In this document: positions 1-9,919 of the stretch, piece by piece | Layout of the letters: each line of letters opens with the position of its first letter | Position numbering within the stretch: the stretch's first letter is position 1 | DNA from: Rathayibacter agropyri | GTDB lineage: Bacteria; Actinomycetota; Actinomycetes; Actinomycetales; Microbacteriaceae | Assembly: GCF_013249015.1 (NCBI RefSeq) | Contig: NZ_JABRPL010000001.1 | Coordinates: 420,318 to 484,317 of the forward strand | DNA: 64,000 nt | Reading direction: 5' to 3' | Made by a program: the position numbers and the translations under genes | Notes under the pieces: generated by a model | Database searches by the model: none | What the model was told of the DNA's origin: nothing | What the model saw: only the letters and a program-made list of their open reading frames with translations

Positions 1-104
1 TTTCGACGGATCGCCTTGAAGGGGGCGGCACGTCGGTGGACGTGTCATCTCCAGCGACACGCGAGGAAGGGCGTCCCGAGAGCACACGCTGAGGAGGTGG
101 AGAC

Positions 105-136
105 GGGGGGTGCCCCGCCGGGGCGGGGCACCCCCC
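105..136 (-). terminator. hairpin at the 3' end of rnpB
   Basis: A perfect 13-bp inverted repeat (105-117 against 124-136) with a 6-nt loop lies 2-3 nt beyond the predicted 3' end of RNase P RNA. There is no strong U-tract, as is common for GC-rich actinobacterial terminators. Bases 1-104, before it, show no gene I can support. Confidence 0.7.
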
Positions 137-138
137 CG

Positions 139-523
139 GCGAAGGGGTCGGCTGGTACGCCGGGTTCTGTTCACGCCGCGCCTCTCGGCGGGCGCTGGAC
201 GGCCATCTCTCTCGGAGTCGCGTTGCCACGACCCTCCAGCGGTCTACCCGAGGACCCGACGAGCAGCCGCATCGTCCTCTGTCTGACCTTGCTCCGGGCG
301 AGGTTTACCGAGCGGACCGGATCGCTCCGGCCCCTGGTGGTCTCTTACACCACCGTTTCACCCTTACCGCGGACCGGAGTCTGCGGCGGTCTGTTTTCTG
401 TGGCACTGTCTCGCGGGTTACCCCGGGTGGGTGTTACCCACCGCCCTGCTCTGCGGAGCCCGGACGTTCCTCGGCACCGGAACTCTCGCTCCGGTGACGC
501 GACCGTCTTGCCGGCCCGTTCGC
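139..523 (-). ncRNA. rnpB: RNase P RNA, catalytic subunit
   Basis: This is the ribozyme that removes 5' leaders from pre-tRNAs. Read on the minus strand, the 5' part holds the conserved GAGGAACGTCCGGGCTCC block (rc of about 455-472) and the 3' part holds the rc of the universal GCCGGGTTCTGT block (about 159-170). The first 14 nt (from 523) and the last 14 nt (ending at 139) pair at 12 of 14 positions, which forms helix P1 and fixes both ends. The length of 385 nt fits bacterial type A RNA. A -10 box sits 7 nt upstream of the 5' end and a terminator hairpin follows directly. Confidence 0.93.
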
Positions 524-529
524 CAAGCC

Positions 530-535
530 AGTGTA
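530..535 (-). promoter_or_regulatory. -10 box of rnpB
   Basis: On the minus strand this reads TACACT. It ends 6 nt before position 523, the 5' end inferred independently from P1 pairing, so transcription would start at the mature 5' end. Confidence 0.6.
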
Positions 536-539
536 CGGC

Positions 540-1277
540 TCACGCGAGGGTGGACTCCTCACCGCGCACGAGAATGCAACCGCTGTCGGGGCAGAGGACG
601 ACCTCGTCGGGCGCGGTCGCACGGATCCAGGACAGGTCGGACTCCGTCAGCGTGACTCCGCTACCCTCGGAGACCTTCCCGCGAAGGAGGGCCGCGCCGA
701 CGCCATAGCGGGCGCGCTGCTTCTCGTAGAGCTCGACGAGGTCCTCGGGAAGAGTAGTGACAAGCGACGCGCGATCGCGGGCGAGCGCGTCCTGCTTGTC
801 ACGCAGCTTCTCGGCCTGGGCGTCGCGCTCCTCGGCGAGGGCTGCCAGTGCTGCCACGACATCGTCGCGCTCGGCCTGCGCCGCGGCGACCTCGCCTTCG
901 ATCCCCTCGATCCGCTCCATCAGCGTGAGCTCGATGTCCTCGAGATCGCCGCGGCGCTTGACGAGGGAGGTGATTTCGCCCTCCAGCGCCACGATGTCTT
1001 TTGCGGACGACGCGGTCTGAAGGCGGTCGCGGTCGCGCGCGAGGCGCTTCTCGACAACGGTGACGTCGGACTCGATCCGACCAAGCTCTGTGCGCACGTC
1101 CTCGAGCCGTCCGACCTTCTCGGCGAGAGCGCGACGGGTGTTGTTGTCACGGGCCTGCATGGCCTGGATCTTCGCGATGTGCGGGAGGGTCGCGAGGGCA
1201 TGGCGAAGCTGCGCGCCCCTCGTATCCAGACTCGCCAGAGTCAGGAGTTGGCGCTGGTCGGCGGGGGTGGCGTTCAC
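540..1277 (-). CDS. coiled-coil protein of the C4-type zinc-ribbon family, degenerate ribbon
   Basis: The protein has 245 residues with a GTG start. About residues 1-185 are charged, heptad-rich and predicted coiled coil; the C-terminus matches the actinobacterial zinc-ribbon family (mycobacterial Rv2229c type), whose function is poorly defined. In this family the ribbon is normally built by two CxxC pairs. Here the first pair is replaced by EGSG, and the second is CPDSGC, a C-x4-C spacing, so the metal site is probably lost or altered. The gene lies downstream of the Nif3-like gene with a 67-bp gap, the usual actinobacterial order, and stops just before the rnpB promoter. Family assignment is firm; function is unknown. 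Confidence 0.85.
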   Translation of the reverse strand: MNATPADQRQLLTLASLDTRGAQLRHALATLPHIAKIQAMQARDNNTRRALAEKVGRLEDVRTELGRIESDVTVVEKRLARDRDRLQTASSAKDIVALEGEITSLVKRRGDLEDIELTLMERIEGIEGEVAAAQAERDDVVAALAALAEERDAQAEKLRDKQDALARDRASLVTTLPEDLVELYEKQRARYGVGAALLRGKVSEGSGVTLTESDLSWIRATAPDEVVLCPDSGCILVRGEESTLA

Positions 1278-1344
1278 GTCACTGTCCTCGTTCCCGGCAC
1301 GGAGGGTGGGCGTGCCGCGTCTATTCTCCCGTGCCGGCCACCGC

Positions 1345-2160
1345 TCAGTGCACGATCGCGAAATCCCACGGGTCGGTGCGCGTCTCGCTCACCTCGACGG
1401 TGACCGTCGGCAGCGCCTTCCGCAGCGCGGCGGCAGCGACGTCGAGCCAGAGCCACTCGCTCGCCCAGTGCGAGACGTCGATGAGGGCGGGACCGGTACC
1501 GTGTATGGCCTTCTCACGTGCCTCCGACGCCGGGTGGTGCCGCAGGTCGGCCGTGATGTAGACGTCGCTTGTGCGCACCGCGGGGGCGCTCAGGAGGGAG
1601 TCGCCTGCTCCACCGCAGAGGGAGACCCTCCGCACGGGCGTTTCGTAATCGCCGGCAACGCGCACTCCCACGGCCGTCGGAGGCAACAGTTCGGCGACGG
1701 CCGCGGCGAGGCGGCCGAGAGTGAGCTCCTCCGGCAGATTGCCGACGCGACCGAGCCCGACGGACGGGTCGGCACCCGGGATGACAGGCGTCGCTCCGGT
1801 CAAGCCGAGCCGGCCAGCGATCACGTCTGAGACGCCGTCAGCCACGATGTCGGCGTTCGTGTGCGCCGAGACCAGGGCGCAGCCACCGCGGATCAGGTCG
1901 GCCAGCAGACGGCCCTTGTAGCCATCCTCGGCAATGGAGGTCACGCCTCGCAGGAGGAGAGGATGGTGCGCGAGGAGCAAGTGGAAACCGCCGTCGACGG
2001 CCTCCGCCACGGTGTCGGCGACCACGTCGATCGTGAGGAGGATGCGCTCGACAGAGGCGCCGGGGTCGCCGGTAACGAGGCCTGGCGCGTCCCAGTCTTC
2101 GGCGGCCGCTTCGGGCCAGAGTCGGTCAATGACGGCGTGGACGTCGCGCAGAGTGGGCAT
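1345..2160 (-). CDS. Nif3-like dinuclear metal centre protein (YbgI family)
   Basis: The 271-residue protein belongs to the Nif3/YbgI family, hexameric ring proteins with a two-metal site and an unsettled activity (the GTP cyclohydrolase I type 2 label is a database name). Visible metal ligands are the HH pair in AHHP (residues 64-67), the His in SAHTNAD (about 100), and the C-terminal HWASE (His231 and Glu235). The ATG at 2160 is preferred over an upstream in-frame start because a TACCCT -10 box ends exactly 6 nt before it, consistent with leaderless initiation, and because the family motif begins right after it. Confidence 0.9.
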   Translation of the reverse strand: MPTLRDVHAVIDRLWPEAAAEDWDAPGLVTGDPGASVERILLTIDVVADTVAEAVDGGFHLLLAHHPLLLRGVTSIAEDGYKGRLLADLIRGGCALVSAHTNADIVADGVSDVIAGRLGLTGATPVIPGADPSVGLGRVGNLPEELTLGRLAAAVAELLPPTAVGVRVAGDYETPVRRVSLCGGAGDSLLSAPAVRTSDVYITADLRHHPASEAREKAIHGTGPALIDVSHWASEWLWLDVAAAALRKALPTVTVEVSETRTDPWDFAIVH

Positions 2161-2166
2161 GGGTCC

Positions 2167-2172
2167 AGGGTA
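2167..2172 (-). promoter_or_regulatory. -10 box for leaderless Nif3-like mRNA
   Basis: TACCCT on the minus strand, followed by a 6-nt spacer and the ATG. There is no Shine-Dalgarno sequence. Confidence 0.5.
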
Positions 2173-2179
2173 GGGGGGC

Positions 2180-2917
2180 TCAGTGGGGGTCCTCGGTGTC
2201 GACGGCGCGGATCGCTGAAGTGCCCTCTGTGGCGCCGTCCAGCTTCGCATCGAGAAAGTCCGTCGACTCGGGCAGGTGGACCGTCATGCCCCCGTACTGC
2301 TCGACCGCGAGCTCGCCCGTGATCCCGGAGGCGGCGAGCACGTGGCCTCCCACAGCGCCGGTGGTGTCGACGAAGTGGGTGTGCAGGCCAGCGGCGGTGA
2401 CGCCCTGAAAGAAGTGCGGACCGATAAAGCCGAGGAGCGTGCCCTCGACCTCCTCGACGTGGACTTCCCGCTGATCGTCTTTCACCTCCTCGAACGCCTG
2501 GTACGGCTTCGTTTGAGCGGTCAACTGGCGCAGAACAAGAGCCTTGACCCCGGCACGAAGGCGCATGCCGACGATGACGTTCGGGCTGGGGACCAGCGCT
2601 CGGACCGCCGCGAGGAGAGCGTCGAGGGAAGCCAGTCCTGCGACGGGCACGACATGGTCGGGCTCGAAGCGAGCGACCTCGGCGAAGGCGATTCTGTCCT
2701 CCTCGCCGAGGACCGCGACCGAACCGTCACCCCGGAACAGGCGGTGCACGCCGTCCAGGACGACGAGTTCGCCATCCATGTGCTCGCCACAGCCGAGGCC
2801 GAAGTCGCCGTGCGCGTTCACCTCCTTTTTCGTGACGGTTCCGTCGAAGAGCCCTGCCAGCAGAGCGTCAACGATCGAGAATTGCGTGACGAGGTTGCGA
2901 GTCGAACGGGTTGACAT
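2180..2917 (-). CDS. budA: acetolactate decarboxylase
   Basis: Converts (S)-2-acetolactate to acetoin and CO2, a cytosolic overflow-metabolism step. At 245 residues it is normal length. The zinc ligands are visible: His179, His181 and His192 in HTHF...GGHVL, with the H-x-H-x10-H spacing of the Bacillus brevis enzyme; the GMRLRA segment supplies the conserved Arg. The ATG at 2917 is chosen over one 33 nt upstream because the family N-terminus starts here; a CACACT box lies 7 nt before it, possibly another leaderless start. No acetolactate synthase or acetoin reductase gene is adjacent, so it acts with genes elsewhere. Confidence 0.92.
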   Translation of the reverse strand: MSTRSTRNLVTQFSIVDALLAGLFDGTVTKKEVNAHGDFGLGCGEHMDGELVVLDGVHRLFRGDGSVAVLGEEDRIAFAEVARFEPDHVVPVAGLASLDALLAAVRALVPSPNVIVGMRLRAGVKALVLRQLTAQTKPYQAFEEVKDDQREVHVEEVEGTLLGFIGPHFFQGVTAAGLHTHFVDTTGAVGGHVLAASGITGELAVEQYGGMTVHLPESTDFLDAKLDGATEGTSAIRAVDTEDPH

Positions 2918-3190
2918 GGGGGTCAGTGTGGCCGAATCACCGTGCAGCATGTCGCGCCAAGGCGCGCGACGGTGGCATACCCGTCGTTACCGGTGGCGCG
3001 GCAAGGAGCACGATCGCTCCACTGCGGAGCTCACCCTGGACCATGAGGAGCGGCTGGCCGGTCTTTCGTACGCGAACGGCCTGGCTCTCGCCTCAGTTCA
3101 GGAGGAGCTGGCTGCATCGCGGCACGAGGCCGAGCAGTGTCTCCGAGCGCCAGGTTCGCAGGTAGGGCCAGCGAGCCGCGCCTAACGACG
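2918..3190. other. intergenic region between budA and tRNA-Ala
   Basis: It holds the budA promoter and otherwise no recognisable gene. A plus-strand frame of 78 codons (2949-3185) has a fairly coding-like middle but no ribosome-binding site and no family I recognise. Confidence 0.4.
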
Positions 3191-3222
3191 AAGGTCCGCA
3201 CTCCCGGCGGAGTGCGGACCTT
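3191..3222 (-). terminator. terminator of tRNA-Ala
   Basis: A perfect 14-bp inverted repeat (AAGGTCCGCACTCC and its complement) with a 4-nt loop starts 1 nt after the CCA end of tRNA-Ala on the minus strand. Confidence 0.85.
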
Positions 3223-3223
3223 G

Positions 3224-3299
3224 TGGTGGATCCGAGGGGATTCGAACCCCTGACCCCCTGCATGCCATGCAGGTGCGCTACCAGCTGCGCCACGGACCC
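3224..3299 (-). tRNA. tRNA-Ala (GGC)
   Basis: 76 nt including an encoded CCA end. The acceptor GGGTCCG pairs with CGGATCC, the T-loop is GGTTCGAATCC, and the anticodon arm CCTGC-ATGGCAT-GCAGG places GGC at positions 34-36. It is a single-gene transcript closed by a strong hairpin. Confidence 0.96.
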
Positions 3300-3420
3300 G
3301 CGGGTGGTGCTGTCGTCGATTTCTCGTTGCGGTGCTGTCGCCGCCCAGCGGAAGCAACTCGAATAAAGTACAACACGATCTTCGTGAAGCGAAATTGACT
3401 CCCGCCGCCGGGCGTGTTCG

Positions 3421-3816
3421 TCAGTTCGTTGCAGCCGAGGAGTCTGCCGAGACAGGCTGGTCGAGGGTGAACGGGACTGTCGGGCAGTCCTTCCACAGGC
3501 GCTCGAGGGAGTAGTACATCCGGTCCTCCTCGTGGAAGACGTGAACGACGAGATCGCCGAAGTCGAGCAGGATCCAGCGTCCCTCGGCTCGCCCCTCCCT
3601 GCGCAAGAGCTTCGCTCCAGACTCGTGCAGTCGGTCCTCGACTTCGTTTGCGATGGCGACCACGTTTCGCTCCGAGCGACCTGTGGCGAGGAGGAAGATG
3701 TCGACCAGAGGCAGCGGCCCCGAGACGTCGAGCGCGACGAGATCCTCTCCGCCCTTGGAGTCGGCGGCGGTGGCCGCGAGTTGAAGCAGGGCGCGGGCGG
3801 AGTCGGTCGCAGTCAT
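3421..3816 (-). CDS. rsfS: ribosome silencing factor RsfS
   Basis: A 131-residue RsfS/Iojap-family protein that binds ribosomal protein L14 and blocks 30S-50S joining in starvation or stationary phase. Family signatures are VDIFLLATGRSERNV near residues 38-52, the WILLDFGDLVVHVF strand in the middle and the YYSLERLW helix after it. A GAAGG ribosome-binding site precedes the ATG. It is the last gene of the nadD-membrane protein-rsfS run, the usual actinobacterial order. About 15 C-terminal residues are poorly conserved in type. Confidence 0.93.
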   Translation of the reverse strand: MTATDSARALLQLAATAADSKGGEDLVALDVSGPLPLVDIFLLATGRSERNVVAIANEVEDRLHESGAKLLRREGRAEGRWILLDFGDLVVHVFHEEDRMYYSLERLWKDCPTVPFTLDQPVSADSSAATN

Positions 3817-3842
3817 GAAGCCTTCAGTGTCGGTGGTGGAGA

Positions 3843-5024
3843 TCAGAAGATGTTGAGCACGAAGCCACCGACGAACAGCGCGATGGAGGCGACGAGGAGG
3901 ACGGCTGCCGTGATCGCCAGGACAACGGGCACGCTGATGCCTGCGCGCTTCTGCGGCGCGATCATCGACGTGCCGGCGGCGTGGGTCGACACGGCGCTCG
4001 AGGCGCGGACCGGCTCGGATTCGCCTTCGGGCTGCTCGCGGTCGATGCGGTCGACGTAACGGTCGACGTCCGGCGAGTCGTAAAGATTGGGGTGCTGGCC
4101 GGTCGAGCCGAGGCTGCGGGGCAGATCGAACGAGCCGGTGACCAGGATTTCTCCCGTGTCCGTGCTGGCGGTGGCACCCGAGCCGGTCGACGGCAGGATC
4201 AGGGCGTTGGTGGTCGTGACGGCGCCGGTAGCGGCGACTCCGCTCGCGATGAGCGAGTCAAACGAAGCATCGACCTCTTCTTGTGACTTGCTGTCGAGTT
4301 CCTCGGTAATGGCGAGGTGCTCGATCGGCGGGTGGAAGTTGCCGGTGATCTCGGTCGCCTTCTCGTCCGCGATGTCGAGGGAGCCGCCGACGGCAGCGAA
4401 GAGCGCGGTGTTCAGGTGTGGTTGCCCGGACTCGTCCTCTGCCGCGGGCTTGTCGGCCTCCTCCGGGCTGTCATCCGTCTCGGAGGCGGGGTCATCCGAC
4501 GGCGTGGGACCGGAGGGGTCACCGGCCGACAACTCCTGCGCGGTGCCCGTCTCGACGTCCCCGGACACGGGCTCAGCGTCGCGCGTCTCGTCCGCGGTCT
4601 GTTCGACGGCAACGGTTCCGGCCGGCGGGACCGAGGAGGTGCGCTCGAAAGCGTCCTCCACGTCCCCAAAGCGGGAGGACCGCTCGGTCTCTGGTGCGGC
4701 GGCGACATTCTCGGCCTGCTGCTGCGCGAGGAGCGCCCGCAGTTCCCGCCGAGTGAGGGGACGACCGGTCGCGTTCTCGGTCGCGACGATGTCGAGCGAC
4801 GACGTCCGCAGATCGGGTTCGCTCGCGGGGCTCGGGGCGACGGGGGTGATCCGCATCGCCTGGGTAGGGGTGAGAACCGGCATGTCGCCGGCGGTTGTCG
4901 CGGAGGCGGTGGCAGCCCGGCGGGATGTCGTCGGAGCGGCGGCGGGGGCCGCACCGGCCTCGCGCCTTTCTCGCTCGCGGATCTCGCGCCGGGTGAGCGG
5001 CTTCTCCTCGGGCTGAACTGTCAT
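3843..5024 (-). CDS. hypothetical single-pass membrane protein with duplicated LTRRE motif
   Basis: This 393-residue protein has no function I recognise. Residues 1-365 are Ala/Pro/Ser/Glu-rich and look disordered; the last 27 residues are one hydrophobic segment, so it looks tail-anchored with the bulk in the cytoplasm. The motif PLTRRE-I/L-R occurs twice, at residues 9-16 and 89-96, each followed by a charged helix. Its ATG overlaps the nadD stop (ATGA), so the two are translationally coupled and rsfS follows 26 bp on. A longer frame reaches 5123, but the coupled ATG is the better start. Similar genes sit between nadD and rsfS in related actinobacteria, so a role tied to NAD or ribosome control is only inference. 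Confidence 0.8.
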   Translation of the reverse strand: MTVQPEEKPLTRREIRERERREAGAAPAAAPTTSRRAATASATTAGDMPVLTPTQAMRITPVAPSPASEPDLRTSSLDIVATENATGRPLTRRELRALLAQQQAENVAAAPETERSSRFGDVEDAFERTSSVPPAGTVAVEQTADETRDAEPVSGDVETGTAQELSAGDPSGPTPSDDPASETDDSPEEADKPAAEDESGQPHLNTALFAAVGGSLDIADEKATEITGNFHPPIEHLAITEELDSKSQEEVDASFDSLIASGVAATGAVTTTNALILPSTGSGATASTDTGEILVTGSFDLPRSLGSTGQHPNLYDSPDVDRYVDRIDREQPEGESEPVRASSAVSTHAAGTSMIAPQKRAGISVPVVLAITAAVLLVASIALFVGGFVLNIF

Positions 5025-5632
5025 GACGTACTCCGATACAGGTGGTGCTTCGAGATGTACTGGACGACACCGTCGGGAACCAGATACCAGACCGGATGAC
5101 CCCGGTTTACGCGGCTCCGACAATCCGTCGAGGAAATCGCTAGCGCCGGAATTTCCAACAAGGATACGTCTTGGGCCGGCAATCCCGAAACGTTGAGAAC
5201 ATGGCCAGGCCGGCTGACCGCGACGAAGTGGGCTAGCTCCCAGAGTTCGTCGTAGTCCTTCCAGCTCAGGATTTGGGCGACTGCGTCGGCGCCGGTGATG
5301 AAGAACAGTTCGGCGTCGGGACGGGCGGCGTGAATGTCACGAAGAGTATCGATCGTGTAGGTCGTCCCCACGCGGTCGACATCGACGCGGCTCACGGTGA
5401 ACGTCGGGTTGGACGCCGTCGCAATCACTGTCATCAAATAGCGGTGCTCAGCCGAGGTGACCGTCTTCTTGTGCCACGGCTGACCGGTGGGCACGAAGAC
5501 GACTTCGTCAAGATCGAACGACTGCGCGACCTCCGAGGCGGCAACCAGGTGTCCGTGGTGGATCGGGTCAAAGGTGCCGCCCATCACGCCGATACGGGGA
5601 CGCCGAGTGTCTCCGCTCGGGGCGGATGTCAC
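5021..5632 (-). CDS. nadD: nicotinate-nucleotide adenylyltransferase
   Basis: Makes nicotinate adenine dinucleotide from nicotinate mononucleotide and ATP, the penultimate step of NAD synthesis. The protein has 203 residues, and the nucleotidyltransferase signature [12 protein letters not shown] (residues 18-29, with the HxGH catalytic turn) and the C-terminal ISST motif are both present. The start is GTG; the stop overlaps the next gene by 4 nt. It lies downstream of a small membrane-protein gene and proA on the same strand. Confidence 0.95.
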   Translation of the reverse strand: MTSAPSGDTRRPRIGVMGGTFDPIHHGHLVAASEVAQSFDLDEVVFVPTGQPWHKKTVTSAEHRYLMTVIATASNPTFTVSRVDVDRVGTTYTIDTLRDIHAARPDAELFFITGADAVAQILSWKDYDELWELAHFVAVSRPGHVLNVSGLPAQDVSLLEIPALAISSTDCRSRVNRGHPVWYLVPDGVVQYISKHHLYRSTS

Positions 5633-5650
5633 GATCGCGAGGCTCCCGGG

Positions 5651-5848
5651 CTAGTGGCCGTGACCGTGCTGGTCCTGCGACCCTGCGCCGGTCTTGTGCG
5701 AGTGGCGGTTGGCGACATCGCGGTAGCTCCAGGTGACAAAGCCGAGGGCGGTGAAGGCGATCGCGGCAATCAGGCCGAACACGATCGGGGGGAACGGAAG
5801 CTCCGCGTGGGCCGCTGCTTCGGCGAGGACGGTCGTCGCGAGGGACAT
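5651..5848 (-). CDS. small membrane protein with His-rich tail
   Basis: 65 residues: a short amphipathic N-terminus, one hydrophobic segment at about residues 20-40, and a polar C-terminus ending QHGHGH, with another His pair in NRHSHK. An AAGGAG ribosome-binding site 7-8 nt before the ATG at 5848 decides the start over a longer frame. It lies between proA and nadD, 18 bp from nadD. The His-rich tail could bind a metal, but that is inference from composition only. Confidence 0.75.
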   Translation of the reverse strand: MSLATTVLAEAAAHAELPFPPIVFGLIAAIAFTALGFVTWSYRDVANRHSHKTGAGSQDQHGHGH

Positions 5849-5944
5849 GCAGTGCTCCTTGGAGGTCGTGGACGCCCCGGCGGGGCTCCGTCGAGTGTAC
5901 CCGGATGGCACGGGCGACGGATCAGCCCACCTGCCACCCCGCGT

Positions 5945-7213
5945 TCAGGCTCGGATCTGCCCTGCTCCACGCAGCAGCCACTTCGTCGTCGTGAGCTCGG
6001 GCAGCCCCATCGGCCCACGCGCATGCAGCTTTTGCGTCGAGATGCCGACCTCGGCGCCGAATCCGAATTCACCTCCGTCGGTGAAGCGAGTGGAGGCGTT
6101 GACCATCACCACCGCGGAGTCGACTTCGGCGAGGAAACGCTCGGCGCTGGCGAGGTCGTTCGTCACGATCGATTCGGTGTGGTGCGTCGAGTACCGGTCG
6201 ATGTGCACCAGTGCGGCGTCGAGGTCATCGACGACGGCCACGGCGACGTCGAGCGAGTAGTACTCGGCCGACCAGTCCTCCTCCGTCGCCGGGACCGCAG
6301 CCGGGTGCAGGGCGAGCACGCGTTCATCGCCGTGAACGGTGACGCCCGCCTCCGCGAGGCGGCCCAGGACGGGTGGGAGGAGGCGCTCGGCCGCGTCGCG
6401 GTGCACCAGAAGCGTCTCGAGGGCATTGCAGGTGCTCGGCCGCTGCACCTTGGCGTTGTGCACGATGTCGACCGCCCACTGCTCGTCGGCACTCGCATCG
6501 AGAAAGATATGGACTACTCCGGCGCCGGTCTCGATGACCGGCACGGTCGACTCCGTGACGACCGACTCGATCAGGCCGGGACTCCCCCTCGGCACCAAGA
6601 CATCGACGTAGCCGCGCGCGCGCATCAGTGCCTTCGCGCCCTCGCGGCCGTGGTCATCGACCGTCTGCACCAGCGCAGCCGGTAGCCCGACGGAGGCGAC
6701 GGCATCCTGGAGCAGCTCCACCAGCACGCGGTTCGTGTTCTCGGCGGCGCTGCCTCCGCGCAGGATCACGGCGTTGCCGCTCTTCAGTGCGAGCGCCGCG
6801 ATGTCGATGGTGACGTTCGGCCGCGCCTCGTAGATCGCTCCGACGACGCCGAATGGCACCCGTACCTGTGTCAGCGAGGCGCCCTGTGGGAGGTTCGAGC
6901 CGCGAACGGTCTGCCCGACAGGATCGGTCAGCCCCGCAACAGCCAGGACGGCGTCGGCGAGAGACCCCAGGCGGGCCGGGTCCAGTCGGAGGCGGTCCTG
7001 CAGGCCCGCACTCATGCCGCTCGCCCGGCCACGTTCGAGATCGAGCTCGTTCGCCGGGACCACCCGCGCGGCGCTCGTGCGCACCGCCTCGGCGATGGCC
7101 ACCAGCGCACGGTTCTTGAGGTCGGTCGTCGCACTCCTGAGGGAACGGGAGGCGGCGCGGGACGCGGCGAAGCGTTCGGTCAGCACGCTGCTGTCGTGGG
7201 TCGTGTGCGGCAT
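5945..7213 (-). CDS. proA: glutamate-5-semialdehyde dehydrogenase (gamma-glutamyl phosphate reductase)
   Basis: Second enzyme of proline synthesis: NADPH-dependent reduction of gamma-glutamyl phosphate to glutamate semialdehyde. The 422-residue protein shows the aldehyde-dehydrogenase-type fold motifs FGVVGAIYEARPNVT and the catalytic Cys in PSTCNALE, plus the C-terminal family signature FGFGAEVGISTQKLHARGP. The ATG at 7213 has no Shine-Dalgarno sequence but a TACACT -10 box exactly 6 nt away, so it probably has its own leaderless promoter. The partner proB, usually immediately upstream, is absent; obgE is next. Confidence 0.96.
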   Translation of the reverse strand: MPHTTHDSSVLTERFAASRAASRSLRSATTDLKNRALVAIAEAVRTSAARVVPANELDLERGRASGMSAGLQDRLRLDPARLGSLADAVLAVAGLTDPVGQTVRGSNLPQGASLTQVRVPFGVVGAIYEARPNVTIDIAALALKSGNAVILRGGSAAENTNRVLVELLQDAVASVGLPAALVQTVDDHGREGAKALMRARGYVDVLVPRGSPGLIESVVTESTVPVIETGAGVVHIFLDASADEQWAVDIVHNAKVQRPSTCNALETLLVHRDAAERLLPPVLGRLAEAGVTVHGDERVLALHPAAVPATEEDWSAEYYSLDVAVAVVDDLDAALVHIDRYSTHHTESIVTNDLASAERFLAEVDSAVVMVNASTRFTDGGEFGFGAEVGISTQKLHARGPMGLPELTTTKWLLRGAGQIRA

Positions 7214-7219
7214 CCGGCC

Positions 7220-7225
7220 AGTGTA
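7220..7225 (-). promoter_or_regulatory. -10 box for leaderless proA mRNA
   Basis: TACACT on the minus strand, 6 nt before ATG. The first two bases of the box are supplied by the end of the tandem repeat at 7224-7253. Confidence 0.5.
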
Positions 7226-7253
7226 TTGGCAGACGCCCTATTGGCAGACGCCC
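7224..7253. repeat. perfect 15-nt tandem duplication in the proA promoter
   Basis: TATTGGCAGACGCCC occurs twice in direct succession (7224-7238 and 7239-7253) in the 54-bp gap between obgE and proA, across the likely -35/spacer region of proA. Confidence 0.95.
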
Positions 7254-7267
7254 TGACGGCCGAGAAG

Positions 7268-9253
<1,986 letters not shown>

Positions 9254-9282
9254 TCACGGGTCAGCTCAATTACTGTGCAGGA

Positions 9283-9591
9283 CTACTTGATTCCAGTGAC
9301 CTTGACGCGCGTGAGGTCCTGACGGTGCCCCTGGCGCTTCTTGTAACCGGTCTTGTTCTTGAACTTCTGGATGATGATCTTCGGACCGCGCAGGTCCTCG
9401 AGCACCTCGGCGGTGACGGTGACGCCCGCGAGGGTCGCCGCATCCGAGGTAATCGATTCACCATCGACGAGCAGCACGGCAGGAAGCTGCACGGTGCCGT
9501 TCTCGTCGGCCTTGACACGGTCCATCGTCACGATGGTGCCGACCTCGACCTTCTCCTGCCGACCGCCGGCGCGCACAACTGCGTAAACCAC
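9283..9591 (-). CDS. rplU: 50S ribosomal protein L21 (bL21)
   Basis: A 102-residue bL21 protein. The start is a GTG at 9591, giving the family N-terminus [12 protein letters not shown]; the open frame upstream is leader, not coding. The C-terminal [11 protein letters not shown] motif, which binds 23S rRNA, is intact. It is the first gene of the rplU-rpmA operon, behind a near-consensus promoter and a roughly 190-nt leader. Confidence 0.97.
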   Translation of the reverse strand: MVYAVVRAGGRQEKVEVGTIVTMDRVKADENGTVQLPAVLLVDGESITSDAATLAGVTVTAEVLEDLRGPKIIIQKFKNKTGYKKRQGHRQDLTRVKVTGIK

Positions 9592-9784
9592 TTCTCGTAC
9601 CTGTTTCTCGTCTGGACGGAGCGGAGGCGCCATCCGGGGCTTGTAGGGACGGGGCTCTGCCCCGGTCTTCCGGTTCGTACCCGTCTCCTCACGATGAAGA
9701 GGGAACCGGCACCGCGGCCGGCACCCCCGGAGGGGCGGAGCGACAACGGAAATCTGCGTGAGCACATGGATCGCGCCACACCAA
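9592..9784 (-). promoter_or_regulatory. long structured 5' leader of rplU-rpmA
   Basis: Between the predicted start of transcription and the rplU GTG lies about 190 nt with no ORF of note. It contains an extended stem-loop at about 9668-9705: CCGGTTC pairs with GAACCGG, and an inner CCTC/GAGG stem. Long leaders on ribosomal-protein operons often bind their own product; no matching family is recognised here, so regulation is inference. Confidence 0.4.
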
Positions 9785-9790
9785 CGGTCA

Positions 9791-9819
9791 AGAGTACGGG
9801 TTCCGCACTCCGCGGTCAA
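9791..9819 (-). promoter_or_regulatory. sigma-70-type promoter of rplU-rpmA
   Basis: On the minus strand: TTGACC (9819-9814), 17-nt spacer, TACTCT (9796-9791). It is the best promoter match in the window; transcription should start near 9784. Confidence 0.75.
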
Positions 9820-9907
9820 ACGCACGCACCCCTGGGGCTGCGTCCTCCGACCGACGACCTGGTCACGCTAGCGGAGCTGCGGGCGGGCGTGGCGGCGACG
9901 CGCCGCC

Positions 9908-9913
9908 TACGAT
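9908..9913 (+). promoter_or_regulatory. -10 box for leaderless DUF4031 mRNA
   Basis: TACGAT followed by a 6-nt spacer and the GTG start at 9920. Confidence 0.5.
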
Positions 9914-9919
9914 CAAGGC

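Noticed and set aside
3031-3357. minus-strand frames across tRNA-Ala
   Set aside because: They run through a tRNA and its terminator, typical of spurious ORFs.
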